In this document: in pieces, positions 57,587-64,000 of the stretch
Position numbering within the stretch: position 1 is the first letter of the stretch
Layout of the letters: each line of letters begins with the position of its first letter
Assembly: GCF_051131135.1 (NCBI RefSeq)
Contig: NZ_CP151274.1
Coordinates: forward strand, 1,116,001-1,180,000
Direction of reading: 5' to 3'
Source of the DNA: Thermogladius sp023256015
Lineage (GTDB): Archaea > Thermoproteota > Thermoprotei_A > Sulfolobales > Desulfurococcaceae
DNA: 64,000 bases
The notes under the pieces: generated by a model
Told to the model about the DNA's origin: nothing
What the model saw: only the letters and a program-made list of their open reading frames with translations
The model's database searches: none
Program-made: the position numbers and the translations under genes

Positions 57587-58465
57587 TCAGACCACGCCGT
57601 GCTGCAGTATGTAGTCCAGCACGTTCTCCAGCTCCACGAAGTCGCGCGCCAAGAGGTAGATGTTGGGCTCAAGCCCCTTACCGCCCTGGTCCACGATCAC
57701 GTCCGGCCTCTGGGCGACGGCCTCTTGAACAGCTCTCCAGAAGGAGTCCTGGCTGTCGTGCGGGCCTGTCTCGACGATCTTCAGACCAATCCTAGCCGAG
57801 ACCTCGCTTACCCAGGGCAGGTTCGCTACGTTCATCACGACCCTCTTCCCCTTGTTGTACTTCTGGGCTAGCACGAGTATCCTGGCGAGATGCCTGCTGG
57901 CACCGTACATCGGCTCGCCCGCGTAGGCCACCTCGCCGTCCAGCCTCACTATCCTCCCCGTGAGGGCTATCACCTCGCCTGGGTCCACTGCCTCGCGGGG
58001 TGCGTAGGCTATGTTCGTCCCCACTTCGGGTATTAGCTTGTAGAGCACCGGCTTAGACAGCAGCCTGCTGACGAAGTCCTTGTACTCGTCGATGAACGGG
58101 TCAACCAGAGAGCCCTTCACGCAGAACTCCCTCAGCCAGTACAAGTGCCGGCAGGCGTACCTCGTCGCCAACTCGTTGACGTAGTAGTTGGAGACGATCA
58201 CGAACCTGAGGACGTCGCCCTTCTCGAGGTATGAGGCGAGGTTGTTGACCACGTAGAGGATCTCGCCCTCGGAGAACCCCATCGCGACGAGCTTCTCCTT
58301 GTACCCGTTGTAGGGCTTGCTCAAGTACTTGTTGACCAGGGGCTGGGAGACGCCGAGGAGCTTGGATATCCTGTGCTGGCTTATGTTCCTGCGGTGTAGC
58401 TCGTGGATTAAGAGCCCCCTGAGGTGGGGGAGGATCTTCTTACTAGCGATGTCATGTATTATCAT
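57587..58465 (-). CDS. HTH-ThiN domain protein (ThiR-like regulator)
   Basis: A 292-residue protein with an N-terminal helix-turn-helix (residues about 28-50, ISQHRISKLLGVSQPLVNKYLS) and a C-terminal ThiN (thiamine-phosphate synthase) domain from about 142: LIPEVGTNIAYAPREAVDP, LTGRIVRLDG, MYGASRHLARILVLA and DVIVDQGGKGLEP. Archaeal HTH-ThiN proteins (ThiR) are repressors that sense thiamine phosphates with a domain borrowed from the synthase. Here it sits in an operon for pantothenate, not thiamine. Enzyme activity is not excluded. It overlaps the upstream gene by 14 bases. Confidence 0.87.
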   Translation of the reverse strand: MIIHDIASKKILPHLRGLLIHELHRRNISQHRISKLLGVSQPLVNKYLSKPYNGYKEKLVAMGFSEGEILYVVNNLASYLEKGDVLRFVIVSNYYVNELATRYACRHLYWLREFCVKGSLVDPFIDEYKDFVSRLLSKPVLYKLIPEVGTNIAYAPREAVDPGEVIALTGRIVRLDGEVAYAGEPMYGASRHLARILVLAQKYNKGKRVVMNVANLPWVSEVSARIGLKIVETGPHDSQDSFWRAVQEAVAQRPDVIVDQGGKGLEPNIYLLARDFVELENVLDYILQHGVV

Positions 58466-59114
58466 GCAGTCCGAAGGCCCTCAGGGTCTCTTCTTGGCGG
58501 AGTTTACCCTCGCCCGGCAATTTATCCTTTGACATCTTCGCCGACACGAGCTCGGCTAGCCTGAGGAGCTCTCTCACCTCGCTCAACTGGGCAGCGAAGT
58601 ACTCCTCGTAGTTCGACATCTCGTAGTAGAGCTCCACTAGCTTGGTCAACTCGTTGAAGACGACGCTCCTGAACAACTCCTTGTCGACGTTGCTGAGGCT
58701 GGGCTTGGAGGCGAGCTTCAAGAGGGTGCTCCTCACCCTGGCGGGCTCCAGGCTCTCGTACTTCAGCTTCAGCAGAGCCAGCCGGGGGTCGTCGGAGTCA
58801 GCGGCGCCCTCGTATACAGCGCTCTTCACGGCCTCGACGTCTACGAACCTCCACCACGTCTGGTTGCTGGAGGTGTAGGACTTCTCCACGACGCCGTACT
58901 CCTTCTCCAGGCTCCTCAGTAGGTTGACTGGGTTGTAGTTGAAGCCCAGCCTCGCTAGCTTGAGGACCAGGTGCTTGAAGCTGAAGTCGCCGTACCTGTG
59001 GTCGACGTTCGGGTCTCCAGCCACCTCGAGAGCAGCCTTTAAAACAAGGAAGCCCTTGTCACCGTACTTGTCTAGGAAAGCTCTCACGCGGTCGTAAACA
59101 GAGCTAGGGCTCAA
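58452..59114 (-). CDS. Conserved archaeal hypothetical protein
   Basis: A 220-residue, helical protein with a winged-helix-like first half (VRAFLDKYGDKGFLVLKAALEV ... NLLRSLEKEYGVVEKSYTSSNQTWWRFVD) and a coiled-coil-like second half. The first half could bind DNA, but I know no function for the family. It is the first gene of the operon that continues with the HTH-ThiN protein. The TTG start at 59114 is close to a minus-strand TATA-like AAATTAAG near 59131-59138, so it may be leaderless. Confidence 0.65.
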   Translation of the reverse strand: MSPSSVYDRVRAFLDKYGDKGFLVLKAALEVAGDPNVDHRYGDFSFKHLVLKLARLGFNYNPVNLLRSLEKEYGVVEKSYTSSNQTWWRFVDVEAVKSAVYEGAADSDDPRLALLKLKYESLEPARVRSTLLKLASKPSLSNVDKELFRSVVFNELTKLVELYYEMSNYEEYFAAQLSEVRELLRLAELVSAKMSKDKLPGEGKLRQEETLRAFGLHDNT

Positions 59115-59150
59115 AACAATACCCCGTTCACTTAATTTGGATGCGTGTGT

Positions 59151-59163
59151 TAATTTTTATAGG
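59151..59163 (+). promoter_or_regulatory. TATA box of the ABC transporter operon
   Basis: TAATTTTTATAGG predicts transcription from about 59183. A strong SD-like GGAGGGTGG (59221-59229) then precedes the TTG at 59234, which decides the start. Confidence 0.6.
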
Positions 59164-59233
59164 TAACCCGTACCCAGGGACACCCCCTCCACGGAGTGCA
59201 AGTAATACCCGGCTATCACCGGAGGGTGGCGGC

Positions 59234-59953
59234 TTGGCCGTAGCCGTCAGAGTAGAGCACCTGCGGAAGGCGTTCGGTAGGGTGGTGGCTGTCGAGGACA
59301 TGACCCTCGAGGTTTACGAGGGCGAGGTCTTCGGCCTCATAGGGCCCAACGGGGCGGGGAAGACCACTACGCTCAGGATGATCGCCGGGCTCGTCAAGCC
59401 GGACAGCGGGAGGGTCGCCGTAATGGGTCTAGACCCGTTTAAGGAGCCCGGCCAGGTGAAGAGGGTCCTCGGCTACCTCCCGGAGGAGGCGGACGTCTAC
59501 ACCCGGCTGACTGGTCTAGAGCACTTGAAGTTCTACGCGAGCATCTACGGGGGCGACGTAGACGAGACCGTGAGGTACGGCGCCGCTGTGAGCGGCCTGG
59601 GCGGGGACCTCTACAAGAAGGCGGGGGAGTACAGTAAGGGGATGAAGAGGAGGCTGCTGCTCAGCCTCGTCTTGATGAGGAGGCCGAAGGTGGCCCTCTT
59701 GGACGAGCCGACGAGCGGGCTCGACGTCTACTCCAGCATCAAGGTGCGGGACTTGATAAAGGCTTTCGCTAGGGAGAACAGGTCGACCATAATCCTCAGC
59801 AGCCACAACATGCTCGAGGTCGAGTACGTGTGCGACAGGGTCGCGTTCATCAACAAGGGCCGCGTCGTGGAGGTGGGCAGCCCGTCGGACTTGAAGAGCA
59901 GGTACGGCGCCAGCAACCTCGAGGAGGTCTTCGTGAAGGCGACGGGTGGTTGA
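59234..59953 (+). CDS. ABC transporter ATP-binding protein
   Basis: Start set at TTG 59234 (LAVAVRVEHLRKAFG), which has a strong SD; the frame open to 59141 covers the promoter. The 240 residues contain Walker A GPNGAGKTT, signature YSKGMKRRLLLS, Walker B VALLDEPTSGLD and the H-loop SSHNMLE. It is of the multi-drug/sodium exporter (CcmA/NatA) type and works with the permease that follows after an eight-base overlap. Confidence 0.93.
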   Translation: MAVAVRVEHLRKAFGRVVAVEDMTLEVYEGEVFGLIGPNGAGKTTTLRMIAGLVKPDSGRVAVMGLDPFKEPGQVKRVLGYLPEEADVYTRLTGLEHLKFYASIYGGDVDETVRYGAAVSGLGGDLYKKAGEYSKGMKRRLLLSLVLMRRPKVALLDEPTSGLDVYSSIKVRDLIKAFARENRSTIILSSHNMLEVEYVCDRVAFINKGRVVEVGSPSDLKSRYGASNLEEVFVKATGG

Positions 59954-61220
59954 GGTGAATCCCAGGGCCGTGGAAGTCGTGGTGTGGAAGGAGCTGCTGG
60001 ACCTGTGGCGGGACAAGAAGACGTTGTTCGCAGCAATCCTACTCCCGGTAGTGTCGATGCCTCTCATAGGGCTCACAGTCCTCCTGCTGTCGACACAGCA
60101 ACCAGTTAACGTCGCCGTTGTGGACAGGGACGACTCTACGTACAGCGACCCTGTTCTCAACGTGACCGTGTCCTCCGAGTGGCTGGTCGGCAACCTGACG
60201 AGGGCGCTCGAAGCCGCTGGATGCCACGTCCACGCCTACACATCCGAGCCGGGCAACCTAACAGTCTACGACCTGGTAGTCGTGATACCGAGGGGTTTCT
60301 CGCGCAACGCTACCAGCCTCACGCAGCAGGCGAGAGTCGAGATAATAAGGAAGGCCAGTGTACAGCCGGCTCTCAACGCGGAGAACACAGTGCTCTCTAC
60401 GCTCTCCCAGTTCTCGAGGAACCTCTCGGAGGTCAAGGTCAGGCAGCTCGCCTTGATGTCCGGGCTCAGCCCCGGGTCCTTTAGCGTGAACTCCGTACTC
60501 CAGCCGGTCGTAGCAGGCCCCGTCCTCGTTATCACCCCCTCGGGAGCCCCCGCCTCGCCGTTGGAGCAGATCAAGCCCTTCCTCGCCAAGGTCCTGATAC
60601 TCGGCCTGATCTTCGTCGTATCCCCAGCCTCTATGTACGTGGTAGACGGTATTGTGGGCGAGAGGGAGAGGAAGACCATCGAGTTACTGCTCGCCACACC
60701 GCTGAGCGTCTCGGAGGTCATCACGGGTAAGCTGATAGCGGCGTCTATACTCGGGCTAGTGTCGAGCCTCTCGGACGTGGCGAGCCTAATGGTCTACATG
60801 TACCTGATAGCCCTCTCCGTCGGCGGCTCCTTCTGGCTTGTCATAGACCTAAAGCTGGTGCTCCTCCACGCTGTTACGGCTTTCTTCACGATCCTCGTCA
60901 CGGTGGCGATCGCGACCCCGTTCGTGACTAGAACCCAAGGGGTTAGGAGCGCGAGCAACATCGCGACCATGGTCAACATGATCGGCATGGCGCTGTTCTT
61001 CTCGGGCTTCATGATCGACTACCCCAAGATCGAGCCCAGCATCCTATACCCGTTGATGGCGATACCCTACACGCACTCGATACTGGTAATACAGGACTAC
61101 GTGTACGGGATGGTCTACTACTCCATGTTACACCTGGCGGTCCTGGTAGCGGTCAGCCTACTACTGCTGTACGTGGGAGTCAAGAGCGTGAGCCCCGAGA
61201 AGATCCTCTTAGCTAGGTAG
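59946..61220 (+). CDS. ABC-2-type transporter permease (NatB-like)
   Basis: A 424-residue permease. One N-terminal helix (TLFAAILLPVVSMPLIGLTVLLL), a large extracellular domain with Asn-glycosylation sites (about 45-200), then five helices including the ABC-2 motif DGIVGERERKTIELLLATPLSVSEV. The layout matches exporters such as NatB, which extrude sodium or small hydrophobic compounds; the substrate is unknown. GTG 59946 or GTG 59955 starts it. Confidence 0.9.
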   Translation: MVEVNPRAVEVVVWKELLDLWRDKKTLFAAILLPVVSMPLIGLTVLLLSTQQPVNVAVVDRDDSTYSDPVLNVTVSSEWLVGNLTRALEAAGCHVHAYTSEPGNLTVYDLVVVIPRGFSRNATSLTQQARVEIIRKASVQPALNAENTVLSTLSQFSRNLSEVKVRQLALMSGLSPGSFSVNSVLQPVVAGPVLVITPSGAPASPLEQIKPFLAKVLILGLIFVVSPASMYVVDGIVGERERKTIELLLATPLSVSEVITGKLIAASILGLVSSLSDVASLMVYMYLIALSVGGSFWLVIDLKLVLLHAVTAFFTILVTVAIATPFVTRTQGVRSASNIATMVNMIGMALFFSGFMIDYPKIEPSILYPLMAIPYTHSILVIQDYVYGMVYYSMLHLAVLVAVSLLLLYVGVKSVSPEKILLAR

Positions 61221-61232
61221 GCGGCTGGATAA

Positions 61233-61241
61233 GTTTTTAAC
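61233..61241 (+). promoter_or_regulatory. TATA box of the winged-helix regulator gene
   Basis: GTTTTTAAC lies about 26 bases before 61263, so the GTG at 61262 is probably leaderless. Confidence 0.55.
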
Positions 61242-61261
61242 AACACCCGCTATTTATTTGA

Positions 61262-61777
61262 GTGAGGGATCGCCTCTTGAAGCAGTCCCACCTCAAGATC
61301 CTGTTATTGAGCGATGAAAACGGCTATTTGGATCTGAGTAACGTTCAGCAGAAACTTGATTTGACCATGTCAAGTCTGCGGAAGTACGTTCGCCAGCTCG
61401 AGAAGGACGGTTTAGTGGCGAGGAGCGAGAAGGGCCTCGTTCTGACCGAGAAAGGGCTGAAGCTGAAGAAGACCATACTGAACCTGAGGACGAAGAGAGA
61501 CGTCCCCGCGTACCTTATCACCGACCCCTCCACGGGGCAACCCGTGCCAGTCAGCTTCAGGAGCTACGCCCAGCTCTACGCTCTCCTGGCCTACGACCTC
61601 GTGGACAAGACCCTTGTGGACAAGCACATCGCCCAGGGCTACTTGGCGAACTGGGCTAGAGACGCCGTCGGGGACGAGTACCTGGCGAGCCTCATCCAGA
61701 GCGGTGGGGTGAAGAACTCGAACGACCTGCTCTCTTACCTCAAGATGATCCTCCAGCTGGTAGCGGTCGAGAAGTAA
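61262..61777 (+). CDS. Winged-helix transcriptional regulator
   Basis: A 171-residue protein. Residues about 8-70 form a winged helix (LKILLLSDENGYLDLSNVQQ ... SSLRKYVRQLEKDGLVARSEKGLVLTEKG) of the MarR/ArsR-like type. The rest is helical and could bind a ligand or dimerise. It shares its last base with the start of the maltokinase-like gene, so it is probably the local regulator of the sugar genes that follow. Bases 61310-61370 are A/T-richer than the surroundings. Confidence 0.82.
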   Translation: MRDRLLKQSHLKILLLSDENGYLDLSNVQQKLDLTMSSLRKYVRQLEKDGLVARSEKGLVLTEKGLKLKKTILNLRTKRDVPAYLITDPSTGQPVPVSFRSYAQLYALLAYDLVDKTLVDKHIAQGYLANWARDAVGDEYLASLIQSGGVKNSNDLLSYLKMILQLVAVEK

Positions 61778-63177
61778 TGTCGGGAGCGGGTGAGTGGAGC
61801 GGGGCCCTCGGGCTACTGGAGGAGTACATCACTAGAGCTAGATGGTGGCCGTGGAAGACCGGGGGGAGAAGACCGGTCCTAGTTAAAACGGCCTTCGTAG
61901 AGGACATCGCCCACCTCAAGTTCAGCGACGGGGACAACCTATACCAGGCCTCTTTCATTCTCGGCGACCACCCCGGTCTACCAAGCGACAGGCTGATACC
62001 CTACAGGGGGCGGTTCATATACGAGGCGGAGTACGACAAGAGGTTCCTCGATGCGGTGAAGAGGGTGCCAGGCGTAGACGTCGAGCTGTCGGGCGACCTA
62101 ACCCTAGTCGTGGTCTCGGCTAAGCCTCTCACACTAGACTCCACGAACGTCCTCTCTCTAGTGGAGACTGCGGGCGGCGAGAGGTTGGTGTTGAAGAGCT
62201 ACAGGCTTCTCCCCAGGGTTAACATGGAGTACGAGTGCCTCGTGAAGCTGAGTAGGGAGGGGTTCAAGAACGCCCCCCGCGTGAGAGGCCTCGTCTACGA
62301 GGACGGCGAGCCCATTGCCATGCTCCTCCAGTACATACCCGGCTACAACGACGCCGGCTACCCGTTCTACGTCGAGCTCACCGAGTGGCTGAAGAACCCG
62401 GGGACGAGGCTGAACGTCGGCCTCTCGGCTAAGCTGGGCGTGATAACAGGCGGCCTACACAGCGCTTTGAACAAGCCCGGCGACAGGGGCTTCTTCGGCG
62501 TCGAGGAGGTGTCAGACAGAGACGTGTTGAAGTGGGAGGAGAGACTCAGCAAGAGGGCGAAGTTCATACTGGAGAAGTTCGACGAGAACGCGAGGGTTAA
62601 GGGGTTCGAGTGGCTGGCCTTCTGGAGAGAGGTCTTCGAGAAGAGGGGTCTACAAGCCGTCGAAGAGGCGCGCAGCCTCCTGGACAGGTTCGTCCACGCG
62701 TACAAGGCGAGGATACACCAGGACCTCCACCTACTCCAGATGATCTACGACCCCGGCGAGAACGAGTTCTACATAATAGACTTCGAAGGCGAGCCCGGTA
62801 GGAGCCTTGAAGAGAGGCTGGAGAAGGAGCCCCCTCTAAGAGACGTCGCGTCGCTCGTGAGGAGCTTCCACTACCTATCCTTCGCGGCCCTGCTCAACAC
62901 GCTCGGAGGCAGCGTTGACGGCTTGGCGAGGAGAGTTCTCGAGGAAGACCCCGCGCAGGCGTGGAGGAGGACCCACCTGACCTCAATGGTGTACTCCTAC
63001 CTCGCGAGGACGGGCCCCCTCGGCCTGCACGGCCTGGGCGACAGGCTGCTACGAGACGTGGATAGCCTGTTAAAGCCGTGGATCGTCGAGAGGGCCCTCT
63101 ACGAGCTCGCTTACGAGCTGATGTACAGGCCTGACTGGGCCCCCATACCCTTACTCGGCTTGCTGCGCCTATACTGA
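61777..63177 (+). CDS. Maltokinase-like sugar kinase
   Basis: A 466-residue protein of the aminoglycoside-phosphotransferase fold, resembling bacterial maltokinase (Mak/Pep2). The catalytic loop is RIHQDLHLLQ (Asp316, His318) and the metal-binding DFEGEP segment is at about 336-341, both strongly maltokinase-like. The N-terminal cap domain includes the RWWPWKTGGRRP stretch. Maltokinase makes maltose-1-phosphate from maltose with ATP, the donor for GlgE glucan synthesis in bacteria. The next gene is a GH57 enzyme, which supports an alpha-glucan role. Substrate is inferred, not shown. Confidence 0.82.
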   Translation: MSGAGEWSGALGLLEEYITRARWWPWKTGGRRPVLVKTAFVEDIAHLKFSDGDNLYQASFILGDHPGLPSDRLIPYRGRFIYEAEYDKRFLDAVKRVPGVDVELSGDLTLVVVSAKPLTLDSTNVLSLVETAGGERLVLKSYRLLPRVNMEYECLVKLSREGFKNAPRVRGLVYEDGEPIAMLLQYIPGYNDAGYPFYVELTEWLKNPGTRLNVGLSAKLGVITGGLHSALNKPGDRGFFGVEEVSDRDVLKWEERLSKRAKFILEKFDENARVKGFEWLAFWREVFEKRGLQAVEEARSLLDRFVHAYKARIHQDLHLLQMIYDPGENEFYIIDFEGEPGRSLEERLEKEPPLRDVASLVRSFHYLSFAALLNTLGGSVDGLARRVLEEDPAQAWRRTHLTSMVYSYLARTGPLGLHGLGDRLLRDVDSLLKPWIVERALYELAYELMYRPDWAPIPLLGLLRLY

Positions 63178-63254
63178 ACAGTTTAATCGCATGTTTAAAG
63201 CTACTGACATGATGGTTTATTTGGCTAAGAGCAGTCTGTAATACTGGTGTTTAA

Positions 63255-64000
63255 ATGCCCGACGTTGTTTTCGTGTTCGAGGTCCACCAGCCCTACCGCC
63301 TCGCTAGGAACGTCTACCAGAGGCTTGTAGAGAGGGCCCTTAGAGGCGAGCTCACGCCGAGGGACGTGGAGGAGGCGCTCTTCGACCAGCCCCTGAACAA
63401 GCTCGTGATGGAGAGGGCGGCGGCCAAGTGTTACGTACCCGCCACTCAGATCGTACTGGAGAACATCAACCGCTACAAGGACTGGGACAGGAAGTTCAAG
63501 GTCACGTACTCGGTGTCGGGGGTCTTCGTAGAGCAGGCTAAGCGGTGGGCTCCGCAGGTGATCGAGCTCTTCAGGAAGCTGGCGGAGACAGGCCTGGTGG
63601 AGTTCGCGAGCCAGACCTACTACCACAGCATGGTCGCATTCCTCGGCGTCCCCGAGTACAGGGAACTCGTAGAGCAGGTCACGGAGCACAGGAAGCTAAT
63701 GGAGGAGGTCGTCGGCTACAGGCCTACCAGCATCGAGAACACGGAGTTCTCGTACAACAACGACATAGCAGCCGTCTTCGCCGGGCTGGGCTACAAGGTC
63801 GTGTTAACGGAGGGCGTCGACAGGGTCCTGGGCTGGAGGTCCCCGAACTACGTCTACAAGGCGTACGGTAGCGAGATAAGGGTGTTGACGAGGAACTACA
63901 GGCTGAGCGACGACGTCGGGTTCAGGTTTAGCGACAGGAACTGGGACCAGTACCCGTTGACAGCGGACAAGTACTCGGCCTGGCTGGCCGCCACCCCCGG
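63255..64000 (+). CDS. Glycoside hydrolase family 57 (alpha-amylase-like), N-terminal part
   Basis: The first 248 codons of a GH57 enzyme, cut by the window end. Region 1 is FEVHQPYRL; ENTEFSYNN (residues 161-169) corresponds to the conserved NTEL region, and the LAETGLVEFASQTYYHSM segment is also typical. ATG at 63255 starts it; the gene continues to the last base without a stop. GH57 includes alpha-amylases, 4-alpha-glucanotransferases and branching enzymes; the HQPYRL/NTEF form looks like the alpha-amylase group. A TATA-like GTTTAAAG lies near 63193-63200. Confidence 0.9.
   Translation, partial: MPDVVFVFEVHQPYRLARNVYQRLVERALRGELTPRDVEEALFDQPLNKLVMERAAAKCYVPATQIVLENINRYKDWDRKFKVTYSVSGVFVEQAKRWAPQVIELFRKLAETGLVEFASQTYYHSMVAFLGVPEYRELVEQVTEHRKLMEEVVGYRPTSIENTEFSYNNDIAAVFAGLGYKVVLTEGVDRVLGWRSPNYVYKAYGSEIRVLTRNYRLSDDVGFRFSDRNWDQYPLTADKYSAWLAATP

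Noticed and set aside
1..64000. tRNA, rRNA, CRISPR arrays, complete insertion sequences, inteins
   Set aside because: Gaps between genes were read on both strands; no tRNA T-loop with matching stems, no spaced direct repeats, no transposase genes, and atpA is uninterrupted.

Overview
The window looks like a compact, G+C-rich chromosome segment of a hyperthermophilic crenarchaeon, most likely of the order Desulfurococcales (a Thermogladius-like lineage is possible, but this is inference from gene content and base composition). Pointers are the archaeal A/V-type ATPase operon, the archaeal pantoate kinase / phosphopantothenate synthetase route to CoA, archaeal HMG-CoA synthase, ribose-1,5-bisphosphate isomerase, an Lhr helicase, TATA-box promoters close to starts, frequent GTG/TTG starts, and three C/D box sRNAs, two of which carry guides complementary to archaeal 16S rRNA. 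I found no rRNA, tRNA, CRISPR array, insertion sequence or prophage.

Layout. 1-1.9 kb: end of an oligopeptide ABC ATPase, HMG-CoA synthase and its DUF35 partner. 2-5.8 kb: radical SAM protein, aminotransferase, dehydrogenase-like protein. 5.8-7.6 kb: HTH gene with a palindromic operator and three overlapping unknown genes. 7.6-12.6 kb: Lhr helicase, membrane glycosyltransferase, metallo-hydrolase, small gene and C/D sRNA. 12.7-14.4 kb: zinc-finger-like protein, PfkB kinase, a candidate new structured RNA on the minus strand (about 13828-14006) and a thioredoxin-fold protein. 14.5-19.5 kb (minus): seryl-tRNA synthetase, DUF59, small protein, R15P isomerase, a paralogue that has lost its catalytic residues, and a P-loop ATPase. 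19.6-21.9 kb: surface protein and membrane hydrolase. 22.2-30.6 kb: complete ATPase operon H-I-K-E-C-F-A-B-D; the K ring subunit carries sodium-type ligands. 30.7-39.2 kb: rhomboid protease, radical SAM/TRAM-like protein, surface protein, HAD phosphatase / membrane protein / GT4 operon, MFS transporter. 39.3-45.7 kb: NfnAB, DUF84 NTPase (apparent CTG start), IorAB, C/D sRNA and an AmmeMemoRadiSam-type radical SAM enzyme with a broken N-terminus. 45.8-51 kb: P-type ATPase, C/D sRNA, frameshifted phosphodiesterase. 51.5-52.7 kb: diflavin flavoprotein. 52.9-59.1 kb (minus): seven-gene operon for 4'-phosphopantothenate synthesis with an embedded HTH-ThiN protein and a phosphoglycerate mutase. 59.2-64 kb: ABC exporter, winged-helix regulator, maltokinase-like kinase and a GH57 enzyme cut by the window end.

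How it fits together: NfnAB and IorAB link ferredoxin, NAD(P)H and 2-oxoacid (amino acid) oxidation, and the ATPase uses the resulting ion gradient. R15P isomerase belongs to archaeal nucleoside recycling. The pan operon gives the front half of CoA synthesis. The maltokinase-GH57 pair suggests alpha-glucan or maltose phosphate metabolism.

Most worth a second look: the unassigned structured RNA at 13828-14006, the three sRNAs, the ThiN-pan operon, the maltokinase/GH57 locus, the catalytically dead eIF2B-family paralogue, and three genes whose N-terminus or reading frame does not follow normal rules (41539-42084, 44710-45736, 48763-50918).
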